Assembly (NCBI GenBank): GCA_900317375.1
Contig: ONGJ01000024.1
Location: 1-36,354 of the forward strand
Direction: 5' to 3'
DNA from: an uncultured Eubacteriales bacterium
Lineage (GTDB): Bacteria > Bacillota > Clostridia > Oscillospirales > Oscillospiraceae
DNA length: 36,354 nt
Part shown: piece by piece, positions 8,733 to 15,793 of the stretch
Numbering within the stretch: the first letter of the stretch is position 1
How the letters are laid out: each line of letters starts with the position of its first letter
Notes under the pieces: generated by a model
Seen by the model: only the letters and a program-made list of their open reading frames with translations
What the model was told of the DNA's origin: nothing
Databases searched by the model: none
Position numbers and translations under genes: made by a program

Positions 8733-9536
8733 TCAGGGTTTTTTCTGAAACTGCAGGCTTCCCCTTGTCGGTTCCGCCCAGCTGTAGCTGCTCATGTATT
8801 CGTCGCTGAATTCTTTGACCGCCTTGCTGTCCTTCTCCAGCAGCCGGTAATAATCGCAGTCCAGCATGGCGGGGCGAATGGCGACACGCGCGCCATCCCG
8901 GATCAGGACATCCTGCATGCCGATGCTCCCGAGGGTCGCACGCAGGTCAGAGAGGAAGTTCCGGATCCGGTGCTTCGCCTTATCCATGTCGTCCGCATCC
9001 CCCCACAGCATGAGGATCATCTCTTCCGCCGTGATGCCCTCGTCTCTCCGGTCGACAAGCATGGCCAGCACTTCCTTTGTCTGCCGCCGCGCAAACTTCA
9101 GCGGTTCTCCCTTCCAGAAGACCTCAAATCTGCCGAAGCAGCGGACCTCCAGCCTGTTCAGTTCCTTTCTTTCCTTCTTCAGTTCATGAAGCTCCGTCAG
9201 CACATCCTCCGGCGTCAGCGGGCTGATGATATAGTTCTTCGCCCGTACCCCGAAAGCGTCCAGCGCATACTGCGGCTTGTCCGCTACAAAGACCATGGCC
9301 GTGTCGGGCAGCATCTTCCGGAGTGTGGCGGCAAACACCAGGCCGGACATCCCCGGCATCTCGATGCCGCTGAACACGATGTCCGGGCACAGTCCGCCGT
9401 CCCGGACGGCGGAGAGCGCATCGCCCGCAAGCGCAAAGCCCGTGAGCGCCGCATCCGGGGCCGCCTTTCGGATGGCTGTCTTTATTTCTTCCAGGCTTTT
9501 CGGGTCGTTGGCTACGGCAAAGATCTGCATAATCAT
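8733..9536 (-). CDS. REC-SARP (SAPR family) regulator with a degenerate receiver domain (267 aa)
   Basis: Residues 1 to about 120 have the receiver fold and from about 128 a winged-helix SARP/OmpR-type DNA-binding domain (LEVRCFGRFEVFWKGEPLKF, KFARRQTKEVLAML), ending in the family motif EYMSSYSWAE. The receiver residues are lost: the acidic pair is Ala9-Asn10, the phospho-acceptor is Gly57 (FSGIEMPGMSG), the Thr is Ala85 and the Lys is Ser105. The next gene upstream encodes a paralogue with all of these intact, and its acceptor codon is GAC against GGC here. The protein therefore probably acts without phosphorylation. It has its own promoter, separated from the kinase/regulator operon by a terminator. 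The ribosome binding site is weak; an alternative ATG lies two codons downstream. Its DNA-recognition segment (AKH.IRN..SDLR.TL) resembles that of the paralogue, so the two may bind the same sites. Confidence 0.88.
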   Translation of the reverse strand: MIMQIFAVANDPKSLEEIKTAIRKAAPDAALTGFALAGDALSAVRDGGLCPDIVFSGIEMPGMSGLVFAATLRKMLPDTAMVFVADKPQYALDAFGVRAKNYIISPLTPEDVLTELHELKKERKELNRLEVRCFGRFEVFWKGEPLKFARRQTKEVLAMLVDRRDEGITAEEMILMLWGDADDMDKAKHRIRNFLSDLRATLGSIGMQDVLIRDGARVAIRPAMLDCDYYRLLEKDSKAVKEFSDEYMSSYSWAEPTRGSLQFQKKP

Positions 9537-9580
9537 TTACTCTTTCTTCGTTTATGTGAAAGTTTATAAAATCCCACAGC

Positions 9581-9615
9581 ATCTTAACACAGTAGGCGCT
9601 CAAAAACGTCTCAAA
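9581..9615 (-). promoter_or_regulatory. Direct-repeat (SARP-type) promoter of the degenerate regulator gene
   Basis: The 20-bp element at 9615-9596 (minus strand) is identical to that at 8666-8647, with TTTGAG repeats 11 bp apart. A -10-like TTAAGA (9587-9582), or TAAGAT with an upstream TG one base further on, lies at the same distance as TATTAT in the other copy. The predicted start of transcription is about 38 bases before the ATG at 9536. Since the downstream gene encodes a SARP-type protein, autoregulation is a natural reading (inference). Confidence 0.65.
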
Positions 9616-9642
9616 CCGGCCGCCGATATTATGCAGTCTGTG

Positions 9643-9672
9643 AAAAAACCCGGGACGCACTGCGTCCCGGGT
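9643..9672 (-). terminator. Rho-independent terminator of the kinase/regulator operon
   Basis: An 11-bp GC-rich stem (9672-9662 with 9658-9648, loop of 3) is followed on the minus strand by TTTTTT. It lies just after the stop codon of the canonical regulator at 9695 and separates that operon from the degenerate regulator gene. Confidence 0.85.
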
Positions 9673-9694
9673 CTGATGCTTCTTCACTCTGTGT

Positions 9695-10522
9695 TCATGC
9701 GTCGGCGGACCTGTCCGCCTGCCGCAGCATGCTGCGGAAATGCAGCGTTCCCGCCGTCAGCTCCGCCCAGCTGTAATTGCTCATATATTCACCACGAAAG
9801 GCGTTGACCGCCGCCATGTCGCCGGTCAGCATCCGGTAATAATCGCAGTCCAGCAGCTCCTCGCGTACGGCGATGTGCCCTCCGCGGCGGATCAGGACCT
9901 CCTCCATCCCGATCTGCTTCAGGGTCTCCCGCAGATCGCTGACGAGATTGCGGATCGCATGCTTGGCGTCTTTCAGATTGCCGGGGTCGTCCCACAGCAC
10001 CGTGATCAGCTCCTCCGACGTGCAGGACACGCCCATCCGGTCGATCAGATACGCCAGCAGCTCTTTCGTCTGCCTCCGTTTGAACTTCAGCGGTTCCTCC
10101 TGCCAGAACACCTCAAAGCTGCCGAAGCACCGGACCCGCAGCCGGTTCTTCTGCGGCTTCATCGCCATCGGCAGTTCGTCCAGTTCCGTCCGCACGTCCT
10201 CCGGCGTCAGCGGCTTCATGATATAGCCGTGCGCGCGTACCCGGAAGGCTTCCATCGCATATTGGGAAAAGGCCGTGACGAATACCACCTTTGTATCCGG
10301 GGAGGCTGTCTTGAGCGCGACGGCAAATTCCAGCCCCGAGATGGCCGGCATCTCGATGTCGCTGAAAACGACCTGCGGTCTCAGCCCTCCGCTCCGGATG
10401 GCATCCAGCGCCTCGACGGCCGTGTCAAAGGCGCGCAGCACGGCGCCCGGTTCCGCCTCTTCGATGCAGCGGCAGAGCACCCGCAGCGCTTTGGGTTCAT
10501 CGTCTATGGCAAAGATCAGCAC
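9695..10522 (-). CDS. REC-SARP (SAPR family) response regulator, canonical (275 aa)
   Basis: The protein has a full receiver domain: acidic pair Asp7-Asp8, acceptor Asp55 in FSDIEMPAISG, Thr83 and Lys103. A winged-helix SARP-type DNA-binding domain follows (LRVRCFGSFEVFWQEEPLKF, FKRRQTKELLAYL) and then a short C-terminal segment with EYMSNYSWAE. This is the layout of COG3947-type regulators with a much reduced BTAD part. The start is a GTG at 10522 with GAAGGAGGAG upstream; it overlaps the kinase stop codon by 7 bases (GTGCTGA), indicating translational coupling. The partner is the histidine kinase directly upstream. It is probably the phosphorylated activator or repressor of the sites at 8633-8667 and 9581-9615 (inference from location and from similarity to the adjacent regulator). 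Confidence 0.9.
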   Translation of the reverse strand: MLIFAIDDEPKALRVLCRCIEEAEPGAVLRAFDTAVEALDAIRSGGLRPQVVFSDIEMPAISGLEFAVALKTASPDTKVVFVTAFSQYAMEAFRVRAHGYIMKPLTPEDVRTELDELPMAMKPQKNRLRVRCFGSFEVFWQEEPLKFKRRQTKELLAYLIDRMGVSCTSEELITVLWDDPGNLKDAKHAIRNLVSDLRETLKQIGMEEVLIRRGGHIAVREELLDCDYYRMLTGDMAAVNAFRGEYMSNYSWAELTAGTLHFRSMLRQADRSADA

Positions 10523-11913
10523 GGTTTGTTCTCCTCCTTCGGCAGAGTGACGGTCACGGTGGTCCCCGTTCCCGGTGTGGATTCGACGCGCAGGCTGCCC
10601 CCGCACATCTGGGCCAGGCGCTCGCGCACATTCTGGATGCCCACATGGGATTTCCCGGGGTCCTTCTCCTGCTTTTCCGGCTCACAGCCGGGGCCGTTGT
10701 CGGTCACGGTGATCTCATAGCGGTCGGGATACTCCCTTGTGGCGATGAGCACCTCCCCTTTTCCGTCGGCGTTGCCGCGGACGCCGTGGCGCACGGCGTT
10801 CTCCACGATGGGCTGCAGGGTCAGGATCGGCAGGGTAAAGGACATGCACGGGATGTCGTACCGCACGGTCAGCTTCTCCTCGAAGCGCATCTTCTCCAGC
10901 GCCAGATACTGCCGGGTATGCTCCATCTCCCTGGCGAAGGGGATCGGGGCGGTCGTCTGCAGCGCGTCCATGTTCCCGCGCAGATAGTTTGCAAACTGCA
11001 CGGTGGCTTCCTCCGCCTGGGCCGGGTCTGAGCGGCAGAGCTCCTGGATCACGGTGAGCGAGTTGTAGAGGAAATGGGGCCGGATCTGGGTCATCATGAT
11101 CTGGATCCGCTGTTCCGCCTGCAGCGCCCGCTCGTGCTCGCGCACGAACTGAAAGTGCAGCCAGATGTAGTTGATCACGCAGTCAACGACGGCGGCGATG
11201 GTGAGATAGGCGATGGGCTGGTCGAAGTCGTAGGTGTTGAAGTCCAGCGCCAGCGCGCCGATGATCAGCTCCAGCATCAGCACCGGCAGCCAGGTCTCGC
11301 GGCGCGTCGTCGGCTCAAACACGCGTATCGTCAGCACCAGCCAGTAGATGAGCAGGACCGTACTGACATAAAAGCTCATGTCGCCCAGGGGCCCGCGCAG
11401 AAAATGGTTGTCATACGAGATGTGGAAGCAGACGTCCGAAAACAGCGCCGTCAGGTAGACCGCGGCGTTCAGGCCCAGCAGCGCCCACACCCACCGCAGG
11501 CGCTTTTCCGGCGCGATCATCCGCATGAACAGGGCCAGCGCCGCCGGCCAGACCGCATAGCCGTAGATCGCCGTCAGCGTCCGCGCCGTGACATGCGGCT
11601 GGCCGATCATCAGGCGGTATTCCAGATGATCCTGGATCACCAGGCTGAACACCACCGCGATGATGATCCGCATGATCCGCTTGCGGTCGGGGCGGATATA
11701 GTCGTCGATGTTCACCACGATCGCCAGCATGCCCAGCAGCGTCAGCGTGGGCAGCAGCGCCAGCGTCGCCTGATAGTTGCTGACGAGGAACACGCAGAGA
11801 TTGTGATGATGAAAAGCAAGGGCCCACACCGCGAACAGGACGGTCGCCGTGACCAGCAGCGCGATGAGCACAAATCTGCCGCGGTTCGGGCTCTCCTTTT
11901 GCTTGATCCCCAT
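10516..11913 (-). CDS. Membrane sensor histidine kinase, LytS/YehU type (465 aa)
   Basis: The N-terminal 255 residues hold about seven hydrophobic segments (roughly 14-34, 48-69, 82-98, 112-132, 141-160, 180-198 and 208-226, with a further one near 236-252). The kinase core is of the HPK7/LytS class: TQIRPHFLYNSL with His280, the N box VENAVRHGVRG, and the G boxes DNGPGCEP and GIQNVRERL. There is no HAMP or PAS domain, so sensing is likely through the membrane domain; 7TM LytS-like sensors often detect peptides or the membrane state (family knowledge). The ATG at 11913 has AAGGAG eight bases upstream. It is transcribed from a consensus promoter at 11948-11976 and coupled to the regulator that follows. 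Confidence 0.9.
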   Translation of the reverse strand: MGIKQKESPNRGRFVLIALLVTATVLFAVWALAFHHHNLCVFLVSNYQATLALLPTLTLLGMLAIVVNIDDYIRPDRKRIMRIIIAVVFSLVIQDHLEYRLMIGQPHVTARTLTAIYGYAVWPAALALFMRMIAPEKRLRWVWALLGLNAAVYLTALFSDVCFHISYDNHFLRGPLGDMSFYVSTVLLIYWLVLTIRVFEPTTRRETWLPVLMLELIIGALALDFNTYDFDQPIAYLTIAAVVDCVINYIWLHFQFVREHERALQAEQRIQIMMTQIRPHFLYNSLTVIQELCRSDPAQAEEATVQFANYLRGNMDALQTTAPIPFAREMEHTRQYLALEKMRFEEKLTVRYDIPCMSFTLPILTLQPIVENAVRHGVRGNADGKGEVLIATREYPDRYEITVTDNGPGCEPEKQEKDPGKSHVGIQNVRERLAQMCGGSLRVESTPGTGTTVTVTLPKEENKPC

Positions 11914-11947
11914 CGTTCCGTCTCCTTCTCATTTCCTTACCGGCAGA

Positions 11948-11976
11948 ATGATACAGGAAGTGATTCGGATTGTCAA
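11948..11976 (-). promoter_or_regulatory. Consensus housekeeping promoter of the kinase/regulator operon
   Basis: On the minus strand TTGACA (11976-11971), a spacer of 17 and TATCAT (11953-11948) form a near-perfect vegetative promoter about 35 bases before the kinase ATG. The kinase and canonical regulator would therefore be made constitutively, unlike the direct-repeat promoters of their probable targets. Confidence 0.8.
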
Positions 11977-11988
11977 TCTGCAGTGCGC

Positions 11989-12026
11989 AAAACCGCCGGG
12001 CATATCCGTGAAGACATGCCCGGCGG
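11989..12026 (-). terminator. Terminator of the exporter/YdcF operon
   Basis: An 11-bp stem CCGCCGGGCAT/ATGCCCGGCGG (11993-12003 with 12016-12026) with a 12-base loop is followed on the minus strand by TTTT. It lies between the ydcF-like stop codon and the kinase promoter, both on the minus strand. Confidence 0.65.
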
Positions 12027-12086
12027 CGGTTTCTCCCCTGCAGTTATACGCCTTGAAAAGCCTGCTTCGATGGATAAAAGAGCGGA

Positions 12087-12132
12087 GGCCATTGAGAACT
12101 TCTCTCATATGCAAAGGAAGTTCTCAATGGCC
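12087..12132. repeat. Perfect 16-bp inverted repeat (14-base loop)
   Basis: GGCCATTGAGAACTTC at 12087-12102 pairs exactly with 12117-12132. It begins about 30 bases after the ydcF-like stop codon. No proper T-run follows on either strand, so it is not a typical terminator; it could protect the 3' end of the exporter mRNA or bind a dimeric protein. Confidence 0.75.
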
Positions 12133-12161
12133 ATCTTGACGATCCGGCGGGATTTCTCTTT

Positions 12162-13601
12162 TTAAAGGGCCAATGTGAGGGCAGCGGAGATCAGGGTGAT
12201 CACCGCGACGGCGATGATCTGTTGGATGCGGCTTTCCGCCAGCAGGCCGACAAACTCGCGCAGGAAGGCGTTTGGCCAGAAATACCATTTGGTATGGCTC
12301 CCCATACCGTCGATGTTCCAGCCCATCTCGTCGGCGAGGATGCCGCCGCGGCAGACATGATAGCTCGACGTGGAGAAGGCCACCCGCGCATCCTCGTCCC
12401 GCTTCGTGATCAGGTCCTTGGAGAAGGTCAAATTCTCCTTCGTGGTCATCGAGCGGTTTTCCTTCAGGATCTCCTCTTCGGGGACGCCCTGCTCCACCAG
12501 CCAGTTGGCCATGGCCTCGGACTCCGATGTCGGCTCGTCGCTCCCCTGCCCGCCGCTGGGCACCAGGATGGCCCGCTTGCCGGTGGCGGCGGCCTGGGCC
12601 CGGACAAAGCGGACGGCCCGCTCCACCCGGCCGCGGATCAGCGGATACAGGCTTCCGTCCGGCCGGATGCGGCAGCCGAGGATGATGACATAGTCCTTGT
12701 CGAAGTCCGGCTGATGCCGTCCGGCCTCAAAGGCGCGGATGACGGTGGCCGTCAGCAGGCATTCGAAATAGACGAACAGCCCCGCATAGACGTTGCAGAG
12801 GACGTTTCGCAGCGCGAAGGTGAAATGCGAGTGCGACAGCCGCACCCCGAGCCAGGCCCCGCCGATGATCAGCACGGCCGCCGCGATGCCCAGCATGTTG
12901 GCCGGGCGGAAGCCCTCGTGGGCCAGCAGGAAAAGATTGCTCACCGCCATGACGGCGGCAAAGGCCCCGATGACATAGGCCGTCCAGCGCATGAAGCTCT
13001 GCGCCGACGAGATGAGGCCCACCATCAGGGACCAGACCGTCCCCGCGCCGTTTCCGCGCAGATAGTCGATCAGGTCCGGCAGGCGGAGCAGGCCCAGCAC
13101 GAGGAAGAAGATCGCCAGGCCGAACATCCGGATCGAGCCGTACGAAAAGCACTTGATCTTTCTCTCCCGCACCGAGGCGAAGTAAAAGATCCCCGCGATG
13201 GTCAGAAAGCAGCCCGGCAGGCAGTAGAGCAGGTACTCCCAGCCCGTGAAGTTCCAGGTGATGCTGTCGTGCAGGATGCCGAAGGGCAGCGAGCGCAGCG
13301 TCATGGGCATCTCGCCGGCATAGAGGCTGTCCGCCGGGATGCCCTCCCAGCTGGCCTTCGCCTCCGTAACGCCCTGCGAGAGGGCGGCAAAGCGCACCTC
13401 GGTCTCGAGGCCGTCCGGCAGAAGCGCCGTGCCGCTCACCGCGGCGATGCCCTCCGGGTCAAAGCGGATCCTGAGCGTCCCGCCCTCCGGGGGCGTCTCA
13501 AAGCGCAGCGCGAGTCCGTCGGACAGATACACCGCACAGAGGAAGAAGATCACGATCCAGATCAGCAGCGCCGCCAGGATCGGCAGGATCAGCCGTTTCA
13601 C
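12162..13601 (-). CDS. YdcF/ElyC-family (DUF218) membrane protein (479 aa)
   Basis: The C-terminal part is a YdcF-type domain: DYVIILGCRIRPDGSLYPLI near residues 303-322, RGRVERA, LVPSGGQGSDEPTSES, and later STSSYHVCRGG. YdcF/SanA/ElyC proteins act in envelope or wall precursor metabolism, but their chemistry is unclear (family knowledge). The N-terminal 290 residues include a first membrane segment (residues 3-26), an extracytoplasmic section of about 90 residues and five or so further helices. The start is a GTG at 13601 overlapping the preceding exporter stop codon by four bases (GTGA), so it belongs to the same operon and is translationally coupled. Its link to export is unknown; it may act on the envelope or simply be co-expressed. 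Confidence 0.85.
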   Translation of the reverse strand: MKRLILPILAALLIWIVIFFLCAVYLSDGLALRFETPPEGGTLRIRFDPEGIAAVSGTALLPDGLETEVRFAALSQGVTEAKASWEGIPADSLYAGEMPMTLRSLPFGILHDSITWNFTGWEYLLYCLPGCFLTIAGIFYFASVRERKIKCFSYGSIRMFGLAIFFLVLGLLRLPDLIDYLRGNGAGTVWSLMVGLISSAQSFMRWTAYVIGAFAAVMAVSNLFLLAHEGFRPANMLGIAAAVLIIGGAWLGVRLSHSHFTFALRNVLCNVYAGLFVYFECLLTATVIRAFEAGRHQPDFDKDYVIILGCRIRPDGSLYPLIRGRVERAVRFVRAQAAATGKRAILVPSGGQGSDEPTSESEAMANWLVEQGVPEEEILKENRSMTTKENLTFSKDLITKRDEDARVAFSTSSYHVCRGGILADEMGWNIDGMGSHTKWYFWPNAFLREFVGLLAESRIQQIIAVAVITLISAALTLAL

Positions 13602-15781
13602 TTGTCCAGGCGCTGGCGCTCGACCAGCTCGGCGAAGAAGCCGTTCTTGGCGATCAGCTCGTCATAGGTGCCGTCCTCCAGGATCCTGCCCTGGTCCAGC
13701 ACGAGGATGCGGTCGCAGTTGCGGATGGTGCTCAGGCGGTGGGCGATGACGATGCGGGTGCATTTCATTCTGTCCAGCGCGTCCGAGACCTGCTTCTGCG
13801 TCCTGTTGTCCAGGGCGCTGGTCGCCTCGTCGAACATCAGGATCTTCGGCTTCGGCGCCACCGCGCGGGCGATCATCAGGCGCTGCTTCTGCCCGCCCGA
13901 GATACCGCCATGGCCTTCGGCCAGGATGGTGTTCATCCCCATGGGCATGGCGCGGATGTCGTCGGCGATGCCGGCGATCTCGGCGGCCTCCCAGGCGTCC
14001 TGCAGCGACAGCTGCGGCGCCGAGATCACGATATTGCTGTAGATGTCCCCCTGGAAGAGGCTGCCGTCCTGCGTGACCACGCCCATGCGCCGCCGCAGCG
14101 AGCGCAGATCCAGCTTGCTCATGTCCTTGCCGTCGTAATAGATGGCGCCGCGCTCGGGCACCTCAAAGCCCAGCAGCAGGCGCAGCAGCGTCGATTTGCC
14201 GCAGCCGGTCCGGCCCACCAGGGCGATATACTCCCCTGCGCGGATTTTCAGGCTCATGCCGTCCACCACATAGGGCATGTTCTCGTTGTAGCGGAAGTAC
14301 ACGTTCGAAAGCTCGATGTTGCCCTTGAGCGACGAGACCATGGTCTTGTTCTCCGAGGACTCGGGCTCGGTCTTCAAAATGGGCTCCGCCATCTCGAGGA
14401 TGGGCTTGATCTGGGCAATCGACAGCGCCACCCCCGACAGGGCCGTGAAGGCCCCCATCACCGAACCGTAAGCCACGTTGAAGGCGATGTATTCCGAGGG
14501 CGAGACATTGGTCTTCACCGCGAGGTAATAGATGACGATGGTCCCGATCAGCGATACCGCGACGCTGATCGCGCTGTTGGCCTTGATCAGCATCGGCGGG
14601 TTATAGCTGTACTCGGCAGCCTCGGCATAGGTCTTCGCCCAGCGGGCGAAGGCGCGCTTCTCGGCGCCGGCCAGCTTGATCTTCTGCACGCCGGTGATCA
14701 TGGCATAGCTGAGGCCGTTTTCCTTGGCCCCCTTCTGCATGACCTGGCGCGAGATGTTCATCTGCATGAAGGTCGATGCGACGCTGATGAGCACCGTGAC
14801 CAGGATGATGATCAGCGCGGGCACCACCAGTGCGGGCGCATAGTGGAAGATCTGCGTGATGTACATCAGGGACATCAGGCTCGTCAGGCCCATGGAAAAG
14901 ACATTCCCCAGCAGCAGCGAGCACAGCTGATTCACCGCGCTGTAGCGGCTGGACAGTTCACCGGAGGAATACTGCCGGAAGAAGTTGGCCGGCAGGTTCA
15001 TCACCCGCATCATCATGGCCGCCTCCACCGACAGCGAGGTCTTGATCTCGATGCGGTTCATCATCAGCTCCCGCACGGTCGAGATGATCTGTGTCGAGAG
15101 GATCACGCACAGCATGAACACCGCCGTCCCGTACAGCAGCGTGTAGTTTCCGCTGTTCAGGACGAAGCCCGTCAGCGCCCTCGTCAGGTTCGTCATCAGC
15201 AGGCCGAAGAGCGTGGCCGCAAAGGTCAGCGCGACGATCATGACGATGTCCCCGGTGTTCAGGCAGTTCCACATATAGGTGATCAGGTCGGGGATGCCCA
15301 GCTTCTTGAGCGGCAGCGGCTTGTAGAAGCAGATGGCCTCTTCATCCAGCAGCTCCGCCGTCTTCGCCGTGAGGTTTACGCGTTTTCCCGTTGCGGGGTC
15401 CAGGAAGGTGTAGCCGATAAAGGGCTTCGGCAGCAGCGCCACCGGCGTGCCGTCCTCCTTGCGGAAGGCCAGCATGGGGCCGAAGGCGTCATTGTACCAG
15501 CCCTTTTCCAGCTTGACCGTGCGCCGCATGATGCCGTGCGGGCGCAGGCAGAACTCCAGCTGTTCATCCGGGTCCTTGATGGTGTCGGGAATCTCAGCCG
15601 GTTTGTAATGATAATACTTTAAGATCTCATCGATCGCCGCTTTGGTGATGATGCGTTCCGAATCCGCGATGCCGGCCTTCTGCCGTCCGAGGACAACGGA
15701 AGCCATGCGGAAGATGGAATCCTCAAAGACCTCCTGGTCCCGTTCCTTCCGCTCGCGGATCTGTTCGTCAAACCAACCCAT
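13598..15781 (-). CDS. NHLM/NHLP-type ABC exporter, permease-ATPase without peptidase (727 aa)
   Basis: The first 155 or so residues form a soluble N-terminal domain that replaces the C39 peptidase. A six-helix ABC transmembrane domain follows (about 175-460), then an ATPase with Walker A GRTGCGKST, signature ISGGQKQR, Walker B ILMFDEATSALD and the H-loop IVIAHRLST. This layout, next to a C39-peptidase ABC protein and a small HlyD-like protein, matches the permease/ATPase partner of the NHLM bacteriocin export systems (TIGR03797-like, from family knowledge). The two ABC proteins probably form a heterodimeric exporter. The gene starts 12 bases after the upstream exporter and is preceded by a GGGGGCGCGGAG site very close to the ATG. 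Confidence 0.85.
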   Translation of the reverse strand: MGWFDEQIRERKERDQEVFEDSIFRMASVVLGRQKAGIADSERIITKAAIDEILKYYHYKPAEIPDTIKDPDEQLEFCLRPHGIMRRTVKLEKGWYNDAFGPMLAFRKEDGTPVALLPKPFIGYTFLDPATGKRVNLTAKTAELLDEEAICFYKPLPLKKLGIPDLITYMWNCLNTGDIVMIVALTFAATLFGLLMTNLTRALTGFVLNSGNYTLLYGTAVFMLCVILSTQIISTVRELMMNRIEIKTSLSVEAAMMMRVMNLPANFFRQYSSGELSSRYSAVNQLCSLLLGNVFSMGLTSLMSLMYITQIFHYAPALVVPALIIILVTVLISVASTFMQMNISRQVMQKGAKENGLSYAMITGVQKIKLAGAEKRAFARWAKTYAEAAEYSYNPPMLIKANSAISVAVSLIGTIVIYYLAVKTNVSPSEYIAFNVAYGSVMGAFTALSGVALSIAQIKPILEMAEPILKTEPESSENKTMVSSLKGNIELSNVYFRYNENMPYVVDGMSLKIRAGEYIALVGRTGCGKSTLLRLLLGFEVPERGAIYYDGKDMSKLDLRSLRRRMGVVTQDGSLFQGDIYSNIVISAPQLSLQDAWEAAEIAGIADDIRAMPMGMNTILAEGHGGISGGQKQRLMIARAVAPKPKILMFDEATSALDNRTQKQVSDALDRMKCTRIVIAHRLSTIRNCDRILVLDQGRILEDGTYDELIAKNGFFAELVERQRLDK

Positions 15782-15793
15782 CTCCGCGCCCCC

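Noticed and set aside
11929-12114. 61-codon minus-strand frame with a GG motif and a hydrophobic end, considered as an exporter precursor
   Set aside because: It starts inside the perfect inverted repeat, has no ribosome binding site, and its GG comes from the terminator stem.
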